Source: Sarcocystis neurona | Lineage: Eukaryota; Apicomplexa; Conoidasida; Eucoccidiorida; Sarcocystidae | Length of the DNA stretch: 64,000 bases | Reading direction: 5' to 3' | Assembly (NCBI GenBank): GCA_000727475.1 | Contig: KL647288.1 | Span: forward strand, 8,831,414-8,895,413 | Shown here: piece after piece, positions 32,401 to 39,733 of the stretch | Position numbering within the stretch: the stretch's first letter is position 1 | Layout: each line of letters opens with the position of its first letter | Made by a program: the position numbers and the translations under genes | Notes under the pieces: generated by a model | Database searches by the model: none | Told to the model about the DNA's origin: nothing | The model's input: the letters and a program-made list of their open reading frames with translations, nothing else

Positions 32401-34022
32401 TGCCTGCCCCTCCCACCTACACCCCCTCCTGCAAGTCTCCAAAGCTGTCGTCAACTGACTCATACACATACGTATACGTATGCACACGTGTACATAAAGA
32501 TATATACATACGCCTATGTGACAGACTGGCAGCTGCGTGTCGGCAGACACTAATATGTGACCGAAGGAAAATACAGCAGCCGGCCGAATAGAAACGCCAG
32601 ACAGCCACTTCCCAGTTGTCTGCCTCCTGCGAGTGCATGCGCCGAGGAGAGTAAACGAGCAGGAAGAGAGATAGAACGATACAGGCAGAACGAGGTAGCG
32701 ACGCGGCTCCCCTGGGGAGGGCGGCTACTTTTGCTCCTGTGTGTGTGGCTACGCACTGGTGCGTACCTCTGTCTATCTTCTTTAACGACCCCCGAACTTT
32801 CTGCAAGGGCACGCCATGCTTTCGCAGGAAGAAGCATCTCCCGTTGCCTGTCTGTCTATCCAAACGTGTAAGCGGCGAATATCGACTTCCCATGTCAGCA
32901 GATTTCGTCGCGATGCTTCTATGCTACGTCGCTGCTTATGCGCGGACGGAAGGTGCTGCTCCTGCTCTGCTGCTGCCGTGACGGTTGCACTGCTTAATTT
33001 CTGCTGCGGCCACTGCCGTGTGGCTGGTCTCTCAGCGTTGACGCTACGCCTGGGTGCTGCTGCGCTGTCGCCGATGCTGCCTGCTTTTTCGTACTGGTGC
33101 TAGGCTGCTGCTGCTGTTGGTGCTTCTCTGTTGCTGCCACTGCTGCTGAGCTGTCGCGCTGCTGTTCTCCTGCTGGCGGACGGCGCTGCTTGTGATGGGA
33201 CGTACCTCCTGTGCCAGCAGTAACAGCGATAGAACCTACAACGGCCAAGACGCAGATGCCGACGATGGAAAGGGGCTTTTTCAAGTCGTCCAACGTTTTC
33301 TTGCCGTGTATATCCTCTGCCGCTGCTGTTTGCTTCTCTTCTAGTTTCTGTTTTTGCTGCTGCTGTCGCTGCTCCTCGCTCGGCGTCGCGGCCAGCCTGC
33401 GCGGCGAGGCCTGGCCTCTTGTGCAAAAGGCCTGCCTCAGTGAGGCATCTGCTGCTGCAGCTGGAGCAGGAGAAGAAACACAACCGGCTGAAGACCGAGA
33501 AGAAGAAGAAGACGAGAGCAAAGATGAGGGAGACGGGGAAGCACGGGAAGAGGAGAGGCAAGATTGGAGTGCAGCGGAAAAGAAGGAAGGCGACAACAAA
33601 GGGAAGAGAAAACAAAACGAGGGAGAGGCAGAGCAGCGGGAGGAAGATGAAGAGGAGGAAGAACGCGGACGGACAGAAGGGAAAACTGCGGAAGAAGAGC
33701 AAGAGGAAGGGGGAAGTGAAGCAGACAAATAATCGAAGGGAGAAGAAGCAGTTGCTGCTGCAGCAGTGACCGGAGCCCCAGAAGTGTACACAGGGTTAGG
33801 ACCAGAACATGCTGGAGGAGCTTTGACAGGAGGCGAAGGCGCAGCAGCAAGAGAAGTGGGAAGAGGAGAAGCGACAGCTCGACAGGTAGGACTGCCCGCG
33901 GCAGCGTGCAGCAGACTGGCGATCACGTGAGCAGCAGCACGTCCTGCGGAGAGGCGGTAAAGGATAAACGGCGCAGCAGAGGCCGCAAGAAGAAGGGAAA
34001 GCGAACGGCGGCGGCACCACAT
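17452..34022 (-). CDS. TauE/SafE-family membrane transporter, nine-exon gene with giant Ala-rich loop
   Basis: TauE/SafE proteins are polytopic membrane carriers linked to export or uptake of sulfite, sulfonates and related anions; eukaryotic members have two half-repeats. Joining 34022-33206, 30979-30813, 28779-27561, 26054-25933, 23903-23820, 20182-19978, 19349-19120, 17708-17630 and 17468-17452 gives 2940 bases, a 979-residue protein plus TAG. Every intron is GT-AG and the phases agree. Residues 1-25 look like a signal anchor, followed by a Ser/Pro/Ala-rich ectodomain to about 245. Half one (about 250-374) has AGTGGGAVFVPVLSLLMGF, RNPFVDKPLIDSDM and PMQMFGASIGVVVN. Half two (about 776-974) has AGYWVIYVLSSL and GTGGGMILGP. 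Between them lies an Ala-rich insertion of about 400 residues. Upstream in-frame ATGs at 34169 and 34292 exist; 34022 was chosen because the leader follows it directly. Substrate is not predictable from sequence. Confidence 0.85.
17630..17708 (-). CDS. TauE/SafE gene, exon 8 (last helix)
   Basis: A 79-base exon coding residues 949-974 plus one base: IVKHNLERLLVVLMLVILCC and a short Ser/Ala tail. After exon 7 it continues the family's terminal (V+++hGR.S.hhhhLA) helix in phase. The acceptor is pyrimidine-rich TTTTTCTCCTGCAG and the donor is TCCG|GTAAGC. Confidence 0.85.
17709..19119 (-). other. Intron 7 of the TauE/SafE gene
   Basis: A 1.4-kb intron with donor GTAAGA and acceptor TTTCTCCTGCAG. 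It contains several (TA)n tracts (18061-18080, 18850-18868, 18978-18995, 19040-19058) and an 89-bp tandem duplication at 18001-18178. No gene is seen inside. Confidence 0.8.
18001..18178. repeat. 89-bp imperfect tandem duplication
   Basis: Two diverged copies, starting at 18001 and 18090, share gggaggttgtctgcat exactly. A later matching part (cacgca, then cta, then aggc-cag-aaa) runs into a (TA)n tract in each. It lies in intron 7 of the TauE/SafE gene. Confidence 0.8.
19120..19349 (-). CDS. TauE/SafE gene, exon 7 (second Gly-rich loop)
   Basis: Residues 872-948. It holds the most diagnostic motif of the protein, GTGGGMILGPTLLVQGVNP, then SSALTTTLILFSSSTAGAMN and a helix GVLFVILFCCALVGKALL. 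In the family this is the GxGGGxhhxPxLLxxGhxPxxxSATxxFhhhFSSS pattern of half two. Acceptor TGTGTGCAG, donor AGCTAT|GTAAGA, phase 0. Confidence 0.93.
19350..19977 (-). other. Intron 6 of the TauE/SafE gene
   Basis: A 628-base intron with donor GTAGGC and acceptor TGTGTGCAG. It contains a CAG/GCA-rich patch at 19365-19545. No separate gene is supported. Confidence 0.8.
19978..20182 (-). CDS. TauE/SafE gene, exon 6
   Basis: Residues 804-871 plus one base. It reads VPFCSAGYWVIYVLSSLFLV, a helix matching the family's C..GYWVL..LQIP segment. A basic stretch (RRHRRR) follows, then VQAVLLRALCAGSLG leading into the second Gly-rich loop. A stop codon lies directly upstream in this frame, which supports the acceptor at TCTGTAG. 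Donor TCG|GTAGGC. Confidence 0.87.
22191..22735. repeat. 18-bp GCAGCAGAGGAA-type repeat array flanking a gap
   Basis: The unit ggaagcagcggcagcaga repeats in near-perfect copies up to the gap and resumes after it with more variation. The array lies inside intron 5 of the minus-strand gene, so its Ala-Glu or Ser-Gly translations are probably not made. Confidence 0.85.
22298..22609. other. Assembly gap (312 N)
   Basis: A run of 312 unknown bases inside the 18-bp repeat array. The array on both sides shows it is an unresolved repeat, so the true length is unknown. Confidence 0.97.
23820..23903 (-). CDS. TauE/SafE gene, exon 5
   Basis: An 84-base exon coding residues 776-803. SWLFLLLVWLLNILLTY is a clear membrane helix, followed by a short basic tail. 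In plant TauE/SafE proteins a W..L..L..VW..FL helix of the same type opens half two. Acceptor CTGCGCAG, donor CTC|GTAAGA, phase 0 on both sides. Confidence 0.82.
24974..24988. repeat. Poly-C run (15)
   Basis: Fifteen consecutive C residues in intron 4 of the TauE/SafE gene. Length errors are likely in assembly. Confidence 0.9.
25149..25172. repeat. (TA)n microsatellite
   Basis: About twelve TA dinucleotides, the longest of many in the 24-25 kb microsatellite block. Similar tracts occur at about 127-150, 16878-16898, 18061-18080, 18850-18868, 18978-18995, 24361-24378 and 31740-31800. Confidence 0.9.
25933..26054 (-). CDS. TauE/SafE gene, exon 4
   Basis: Residues 735-775. It starts with two bases that complete a Gly codon and codes a poly-Gln run, then a basic segment (MRKRKSSSFFRSLLQGMRRQ), ending KKRELK. 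The donor is AAG|GTGAGG, phase 0. The positive charge fits a cytoplasmic loop next to a membrane helix. This is the least certain exon because no family motif lies in it; the support is phase, splice signals and position. Confidence 0.65.
26055..27560 (-). other. Intron 3 of the TauE/SafE gene
   Basis: A 1.5-kb intron with donor GTAAGT and an acceptor ending CGCTCAG. It contains pyrimidine-rich (TCTC)n sequence near 26230-26450 and a (TA)n tract near 26850-26868. A minus-strand frame at 26617-26811 has fair composition (DLPNYDGKRHHRRG) and could be an alternative or extra exon, but exon 3 joins directly to exon 4 in phase. Confidence 0.65.
27561..28779 (-). CDS. TauE/SafE gene, exon 3, including the Ala-rich loop
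   Basis: Residues 329-734 plus one base. The first 46 residues finish half one: ALLLAPMQMFGASIGVVVN and a strong membrane helix (LIVLLLVVCLSYEGW). About 360 residues then follow that are dominated by Ala, with Thr, Glu, Gly, Pro and Arg between. Its first part is an 18-bp DNA repeat (about 28520-28632) coding units such as APDAAA and ASDAAA. The acceptor is TCTACAG and the donor is GCCG|GTAAGT. The loop replaces what is a short hydrophilic loop in plant relatives. Confidence 0.85.
28520..28632. repeat. 18-bp imperfect coding repeat (Ala-Pro/Ser-Asp units)
   Basis: Six or so copies of an 18-bp unit of the form gtctggggcagcagcagc with a/g changes. On the coding (minus) strand they give six-residue units PDAAAA or SDAAAA. 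They lie at the start of the Ala-rich loop of the TauE/SafE protein. Confidence 0.85.
28780..30812 (-). other. Intron 2 of the TauE/SafE gene
   Basis: A 2.0-kb intron with donor GTAGGT and acceptor TCTACAG. It contains a 40-bp direct repeat pair (29864-29943), CA/TG-rich stretches around 29320-29500, and a small triplet patch near 30610-30630. No gene is supported within it. Confidence 0.75.
29864..29943. repeat. 40-bp imperfect tandem duplication
   Basis: Two adjacent copies (29864-29903 and 29904-29943) share gacgcactggctgaggtgt at the start and tacaccaga in the middle. They lie in intron 2 of the TauE/SafE gene. Confidence 0.85.
30813..30979 (-). CDS. TauE/SafE gene, exon 2
   Basis: Residues 273-328. 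It begins with two bases completing the Gly codon and reads GGAVFVPVLSLLMGFSTYEA and later RNPFVDKPLIDSDM. This matches the conserved pattern at the first re-entrant loop of plant-type TauE/SafE proteins (Gly-rich, then FVP, then D/S-ATA, then LPLIDYDLA-like). Donor ATG|GTAGGT, phase 0. Confidence 0.88.
31193..31216. repeat. (GT)12 microsatellite
   Basis: Twelve uninterrupted GT dinucleotides within intron 1 of the TauE/SafE gene, next to TA-rich microsatellites. Confidence 0.95.
32240..32356. repeat. 39-bp imperfect tandem repeat, three copies
   Basis: Three diverged copies, 32240-32278, 32279-32317 and 32318-32356, share the core tgcctgccnntacctacntc (copy one differs more). The period is a multiple of three and a plus-strand frame reads it as a 13-residue repeat. 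It sits in an intron of the minus-strand gene, so a coding role is unlikely. Confidence 0.8.
33206..34022 (-). CDS. TauE/SafE gene, exon 1
   Basis: Residues 1-272 plus one base. It starts MWCRRRSLSLLLAASAA, a basic-then-hydrophobic leader. A Ser-, Pro- and Ala-rich stretch with poly-Ser follows, then a Gln/Lys/Glu-rich segment, then the first TauE/SafE helix (PLSIVGICVLAVVGSIAV). The donor is GGAG|GTACGT, which splits a Gly codon. Confidence 0.75.
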
Positions 34023-34167
34023 CGGGAACGTTATGCTGCGGCAAAAAGGGTCGCAAACACAAGAAGAAAAAAGACGCGACCGACAAAGGGCCTTCACCCA
34101 CGCGTGTGTGCGTGCGACTGCGGGAGACAGGCGCCATAAACGTGTAAGAGCCCCACCAGCAGGTACC

Positions 34168-34842
34168 ATGGCAGAGGAAGGATGGACGGGGCGGCGCGTG
34201 CGCGCGGGTCGCCGAGAGCAGCAGTGCGTAGCGCACGTGTGTGAAGAGGCTGCTGTCGTGTGTGGAAGGACCCGTGCGGGGGAAGAAAGCATGCGCAGCT
34301 GTAGCCGGTGCAGGTGGCAAAGGCTGGAGCAGCCGCCTCCCGGACAAGCGACGCCTCCTGAAAATGAACAGCAGGTTGCAAGTAGCAATCCTGCAGCCTC
34401 AACGCAGCCGCGATGTTTTCTAAGTCACTCCGAAGGAAGGAGACGCCCATCAGTCAGCCCGACCGTGTGCGCAACAGCGGTGCGAGATCTAGCGGCAGCA
34501 GCACGGGGTAGTGGAACACGAGAAGACCGGCAGAGAAGGCAACAACAGCAGCAGGCGGGGGCTCGACAACAGCACGGGCGACAGCGACAGAATGCTGCTG
34601 CAGCAGCAGGTGCAGTGCAGCAGAAGCACAAGACGTCGAGACAACAGCACACGCAGGACAGAGAGCAGGAGAGGGCACCCGGCGGCAGAGGTACTCTCAA
34701 GAGGGAAGGCAGGTGGGATCATGAGGGCCTTGCTGTTGAAGACAGTCCGCAGAAGAGAATTCAGACGAAGGGAGGCAGCTTGTGCTGGACCTGCAGGACT
34801 GTTCTAAAGTGTGTGCCTACATTTGCTGTAGCAGGACAGTGA
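34168..34842 (+). CDS. Possible Gln/Arg-rich hypothetical protein, divergent from the TauE/SafE gene
   Basis: A 224-codon plus-strand frame starts at ATG 34168 in a good context (ACCATGG). It begins MAEEGWTGRRV, passes through Gln/Arg/Ala-rich sequence from CAG tracts (34540-34660) and ends with a Cys-containing tail. It would be divergent from the TauE/SafE start at 34022. If that gene really starts at 34169 or 34292 the two would overlap, which weakens this call. No domain is recognised. Confidence 0.25.
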   Translation: MAEEGWTGRRVRAGRREQQCVAHVCEEAAVVCGRTRAGEESMRSCSRCRWQRLEQPPPGQATPPENEQQVASSNPAASTQPRCFLSHSEGRRRPSVSPTVCATAVRDLAAAARGSGTREDRQRRQQQQQAGARQQHGRQRQNAAAAAGAVQQKHKTSRQQHTQDREQERAPGGRGTLKREGRWDHEGLAVEDSPQKRIQTKGGSLCWTCRTVLKCVPTFAVAGQ

Positions 34843-36900
34843 AGTGATTCACAGGCGCACCGTCAGCAGCAGCTGCAGCATATCGGGCAGCAGCAGCCGT
34901 AGGGGGCCTAACACAGCAGCTACGGCCGCAGGGCCCGGAGTAGGAGTAGCTCGATGGTGTCTCTTGTCTGTCACCTAAGCAACAACAAACTCTCAGGCAT
35001 GCCGGGCCGACACAAGAAGAAAGAGGCGGCGTCACGCCAGGGGTCGTCGTCCTACGCACGTGTAAGTCTACGTGCGGGTGGTCAGAAGCACGTGAGACAC
35101 AAAGTTCTCCCCCGCAGACACCTTCCTCAAGGATGCGGTAAATAAACGGGCGTGTAAGAAGGCCTCACCAGAGAGCGGGAGGCGTGAAGGTGATAACGTG
35201 TCGCCTTCGCAAACGAAAAGCACACGCGGGGGGTGCAGAACGAAAGGAAGCCATGGTCCTGCCTCGGCGGGAAGAAGGAGAGTTGACGGACGCTGTGCAA
35301 AGAACGGCCGTTTGTCGAAGGCAGACGAAAGACGACCAGCACGCGTGCACGTCCTGCGGAGGGGGCCCTCCCGAAGCAAGAGGGAGGACGTGCCTCTTCA
35401 AAAGAAAGACGAGGTGCAAGGAAGCAGTGCCCAGAGATGCGAGCAAGGCACACGGCGCGCGTGACAAACACAGGGTAATCCTACAGAGAAGGACAGGTGG
35501 TGATATGGCTTCCTGATAGCCTGTAACAGGCTCAGCTTGCAGCCATACAACGCTACGCCAGCTTGGCAGCCCGACACTCTCTTGCTGCTGCTGCTGCTAC
35601 TGCGGGGACACGCCTCCTGGGTCGTCTGCTTCTCGCTGTATGAGAGGAGCGTGCTGGCGAGGTTATAACGCCGTCTGTATGACTGAGGCAACGTCGTGGT
35701 GGTGGTGGGCCGCTACTGCTTCTCCTGTCGTTGCTGGGAGACCTGCTGCTTCTGCTACTAATGAAGAAGACGCTGCACCGGGAGATCGATCTGCACTGTT
35801 CTCGCTCGGACGTACCGGGGCAGTTGTTACACATCTGCTGCCGCCGTCGAGGCAACAGAGCTTGCAGCGTTTGCTGCTGAGTTTCACGAGCTGAATGAGA
35901 ACACGCTGCTGCAGTTCCTTCCTACTTGCCCAGCCGCTCCCGCTGATACACCGGCGCGTTGGGTGCTCCTGCTGACGCGGCGGCTGGGACTGCTGCTGCT
36001 ACAGTTGACGACACAGCAGCGCCTCCTGCGGTGGGTGCGACGCTGTCGTTGAGAGTACTCCCGCGGCCCTTCAGGTGTTGTTTAAAGGCTGCACGTGCAA
36101 AGAAAGATGTTCTGCGTGCTCTGTGAGGGCTGCTTGCTGCTGGCAAGTCGCTGCGCTCGGGCGGTTGGCGGCAGCCACCTGCTGCGACGGGGACTGTCGC
36201 GGCTGCTGTGTGTCCACACTGCTACTGCGGTCGCTGCTGCTGATGTGGCGGGAGACATCACCGGGAGAACGCTCTTCACACGCTGTGCTTCTGCTGCTGC
36301 TGCTGCTACGACTTCCGCCGACCCCCGCGGTAGACGTTGTCTATGTGCTGGTGTCCCTTACACGCGGCAGTAACGCCTTCCCGCGATGTGTCCTTTTCTT
36401 TCTCTGTTGGGTCACGAACTGCTGTCGCTGTTGCTGCTTCGCTGCTTAAATAGCTCGCTCTCCACACCGTTACGGCTGCAGCTGCTGGCTCTGTGGCTGC
36501 GCCTGATAGCGTGGCTGCTGCTGGTGTTGTCCGTTCTCCTCCTCTCACTGCTGCATAAACATTTGGTTTTCCTATTGTCGTGCACCCTCTCTGCTGCGTT
36601 GGCGTGCGGCTGCTGCGCTTCTACTCCAAGTCGAGTGGTGGTGCTGCTTGTCTACCTCCTGCGGTTTCTGGTGCCTTGCTCGCAGCACGTGAGGAATGCG
36701 AGGAGCTTGTTCGTGCCGCGCAGAAGATTTCGGCACGCGTAGTGTGGGTGGTTTCATCGCACTCAACCCCACCACAGAAGAAAGGAAGAAGGCAATGGAG
36801 ACAAGTAAAGACGAAAATTTGTGCCTCCTCTGGCATCATATACACATTGGGTTGAAGCACACACCAAAGTCGCCAACGCAACAAAGACGCTGATATGCGA
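34843..36900. other. Triplet-rich region, gene structure unresolved
   Basis: From 35580 to 36620 the plus strand is CTG/TGC-rich, so any coding strand is probably minus (Ala/Ser/Gln). Minus frames at 36548-36306, 36279-36082, 36146-35922, 35887-35663 and 35855-35553 have coding-like composition. Some splice signals are visible, for example a donor CCCG|GTACGT near 35815. No domain or continuous phase could be built. The remainder, 34843-35500, shows only short frames. Confidence 0.35.
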
Positions 36901-36956
36901 AGTGAAATTCACCTCGGTGTTTGCTGATATTCTGCAGGGAGACCCTCGCAGATAAG

Positions 36957-36988
36957 AGGACAAAAAGGACAAAAAGGACAAAAAGGAA
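36957..36988. repeat. 9-bp tandem repeat (ggacaaaaa)
   Basis: Three to four near-perfect copies of ggacaaaaa in the boundary between the triplet-rich and repeat-poor segments. Confidence 0.85.
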
Positions 36989-36989
36989 A

Positions 36990-38879
36990 GGTACGACTAG
37001 GTGGGAAAAGCGAGGGAGCACTCGAACGGAATTTTTCCCCATATACCGTCTTTAGTAGCTTTTCCGTGGACTTCATGTTACTCTTTAAGACAAAACAAAG
37101 CGAGGGGGAGATGAGGCGCGCTCAAGTATTCTTGATCTATACGTTTACGAACCGTGTGGACCACCTGAAATGTGGACTGCTGTCCGGGCGGCCCTATTGT
37201 GTCTCCTCGAACGTGTATATCTCCATATATGTGTATATATATATATATACATATTAGTACACGTATATGCTGAAAGAGAAAAGGGAATATACAGAGGAGA
37301 CAGTCTCTCCCGTTCATATCCGTGAGGCTCATTGGAGAGTCGGTCGCGATGGAGTCTGACCTGTACGTGGGCGACTGTTGACCGTCTTGCTGTACATCTA
37401 CGCCGCAGCATTACACTGCAAGTTCTACACGAGTGTTTCGCCGCGAGCTCACTGGCACCTGTGGGCATTCCGCAGTGGCAGGTGTAGCAGGTTCATCAAA
37501 ACGGACATACAGAGCAACGGACACGCAGAACTATAGATTGACCCGTGGTGACGACCATTTTCTTTGCACCCTCACATGCATAATACTACACGAGTTCATG
37601 CGTCATACTCGCAGAGATGACGTATACACCCCCCCCCAGCAGACGAATACCACACACAGACAGACACACACATACACCAGTTGAGATGAACTAGTCAAGG
37701 TTCTTCGCGACACACATCGAGACGCACGCCAGCGCGTCTACGTGGCGGCAAGCTCGGTGCAGCTAGAACGATGCTGACCTCGCCAGCGTATCTACATGTC
37801 TACAAGCACGCTGCAGAAAGAAGGATTTTGACTACTCGAAGGAAAGATGATACCCCATATGCACCCTGTCGGAAAGGGAAAGCTCAAAGTCAGTGTAGCG
37901 GACGCTGACGTGTTTTCTCTGCGCACTGCAAGCAAGCTTTTACTTACGGGTATCTGATGAGGTAATCGTCTGCAAGCGGATGCCCACATATGTACGCATT
38001 TTTCCAAGCGGAGACTCTTTCATCGAGCGGGGACAGTTTTTGTCTGTCTGAGGGAGCTTGGTACTTGAAAGAAATAATAGCAAGGTTCAGTTCAGTTCAG
38101 GCACTGCGTGGGAGACCGTACCGTCGTGGCTGTTGGAGCTGCGCCGACGTTGCGGGGGGTGTCCACAAGAACGGCGTCGGTAATCAAACCTCAAAAGGAA
38201 AATGAGAGAATGTGACTTTTCACAGACCTGCACAGATACACTGTCAGGTTGAAGGTCCACTTATTTCCTAATATGTGTTCCTAATATGTATTACACCTAA
38301 TGACAGGCTTCCATACTGCCTGCGCTGTACGCTCCCCACGGTATACCGGAGAGACTGACCCGTAGGGTGCAGATGAGGTTGGATATCATGCATACAATGA
38401 GGAGGAATAAACTGTTGTTCACAAAACGGCTAACTCTACACAATGGGACATGAGAAGATGCCGCTTGAAGAGAAGTGTGAGATTTGTGCTCTCAGCAACA
38501 TTTCGGGTACACAAAAGGATACCTCGCACGTATCACTGGTACTCATGGGGCGGGTGCGAGGCGCGCAGGTGAAAGGGCCATGGCTTTGCACAAAAAAGCT
38601 GTCGCTCGAAGAGGTTCTTATAGCCCGGTACCTACTAAGTCCCTCTGTGAACAACGGTTTATTCGTCCCCTAGACCGCGGGCTCTGACCTTCCTTCCAGC
38701 TTCCTGTAAGTCTCTTGGGTAAATCAGATTTGAGTCCTCAGTCCTAGACAGTGTGCGCGCGACTCCGTACAGAGACTGGGATTCATGTTCTGATTGGCAC
38801 ACACTCGCTGGTAAGTCGTCGGGGGAAGAGGGAAAGTTATGAACTGCTTTAGAACAACAATTCGCGGCGGGGGGGCGAA
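36990..38879. other. Repeat-poor DNA, nothing recognised
   Basis: Short overlapping frames only, a (TA)n tract near 37230-37250, and a short C run near 37628. No gene, RNA or mobile element is supported before the tRNA. Confidence 0.5.
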
Positions 38880-38951
38880 GGGTGTGTAGCTCAATGGTAG
38901 AGCGGCCGACTGCAGATCGGCAGGTTCATGGTTCAATTCCGTGCGCGCCCT
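38880..38951 (+). tRNA. tRNA-Cys (GCA)
   Basis: A complete cloverleaf can be folded. The acceptor pairs GGGTGTG (38880-38886) with CGCGCCC (38944-38950), including two G-U pairs. The D arm is GCTC/GAGC with loop AATGGTA. The anticodon stem GCCGA/TCGGC encloses loop CTGCAGA, so the anticodon is GCA at 38912-38914. The T arm is CATGG/CCGTG with loop TTCAATT. The base after the acceptor is T (38951), the U73 discriminator typical of tRNA-Cys. There is no intron. A short run TCTTCTTCTT follows, which may serve as the polymerase III terminator region. Confidence 0.95.
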
Positions 38952-39194
38952 CTTCTTCTTCACCCCAACTAGCCAAAACCGTTGCAGTAGGCTACACACT
39001 GCGTTTTTGCATTCTTCTGCCTCACGTTCGACATGCTTCGCATGTAATACATATGAATGAACACCACGTAGTTCACAGTGGAGCAACAGTTCATACGTGC
39101 ACCTCCTCATGAACACACTTTCCACACCCCTAAATGGGCTCACTCGTGTCACGCATGGTTTACACAGAACTTAGTTTGACCCCACTTCAATAAC

Positions 39195-39539
39195 GTGCGG
39201 CACCTCCCTTATTGTGCAATTTTCCGCATAATCATCTTGTGTGTGCCACAGTCACATGTACTAGTCTTAGCGGGCCTACGTATTCGTCTAGGTAAACACG
39301 CATATATCTTTGTGTCCTCCTTTCGTTTGCGATCACTCGCGTCCTCAGAAGACACAGATATACCAGGAGGCCTCCGTATATGTCTAGGTGAACACGCATC
39401 TCTCTTCGTGTCCCCATTTCATCAGCAATCATGCACACACTCAGAATGTGTAGATAGATTCGTATACGCGCACATGCACACGCGCAGCCTTGCTCCTTCC
39501 AGTCGCGCTTTCAGTGCGCGAAATTGCCTGAGTGCCTGA
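39195..39539 (+). CDS. Small ORF carrying an in-frame 32-residue duplication
   Basis: A 114-codon frame spans a 96-bp imperfect tandem duplication. The two copies read GLRIRLGKHAYIFVSSF and GLRICLGEHASLFVSPF in the same frame. A period divisible by three with mostly conservative changes hints at past coding. There is no ATG-based support, and no domain is recognised. Confidence 0.2.
   Translation: MRHLPYCAIFRIIILCVPQSHVLVLAGLRIRLGKHAYIFVSSFRLRSLASSEDTDIPGGLRICLGEHASLFVSPFHQQSCTHSECVDRFVYAHMHTRSLAPSSRAFSARNCLSA
39267..39458. repeat. 96-bp diverged tandem duplication
   Basis: Two adjacent copies with exact shared blocks such as gtctaggt (39286 and 39382) followed by aacacgcat. The offset between copies is 96 bases. 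Confidence 0.8.
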
Positions 39540-39543
39540 GTGC

Positions 39544-39603
39544 ATGTTTAGTTCCTTTGACGGTGGAGGACAAAAATATTTGCGATGTTTAGTTCCTTTG
39601 ACG
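39544..39603. repeat. 19-bp direct repeat pair
   Basis: The sequence atgtttagttcctttgacg occurs at 39544-39562 and again at 39585-39603, an offset of 41 bases. It is too short to be called a target-site or terminal repeat of an element. Confidence 0.9.
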
Positions 39604-39681
39604 TAAGAGGAGTAAAATAATTGTCATCCCCCTAGGTGTGTTTCATTATTTACGCTGCGTGTGGTGATCGCTGCCCTCGTG

Positions 39682-39733
39682 TACAATGCCGATGAGTAGA
39701 TCTACCGTACAACGCCGAAGAGTACATCTACCA
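39682..39733. repeat. 26-bp imperfect tandem duplication
   Basis: Two adjacent 26-base copies (39682-39707, 39708-39733) differ at a few positions. Shared parts are tacaa, gccga and tctacc. Confidence 0.85.

Larger units (their letters stand above)
30980..33205 (-). other. Intron 1 of the TauE/SafE gene
   Basis: A 2.2-kb intron with donor GTACGT and an acceptor ending GCATGCAG. It holds a dense (TA)n/(TATG)n microsatellite block at about 31670-31850, a (GT)12 tract at 31193-31216, the 39-bp tandem repeat at 32240-32356, and a triplet-rich patch near 31330-31480. No independent gene is supported inside. Confidence 0.75.

Noticed and set aside
38724..39152. 142-codon minus-strand frame
   Set aside because: It runs antisense through the well-folded tRNA-Cys gene, so it is a chance frame.
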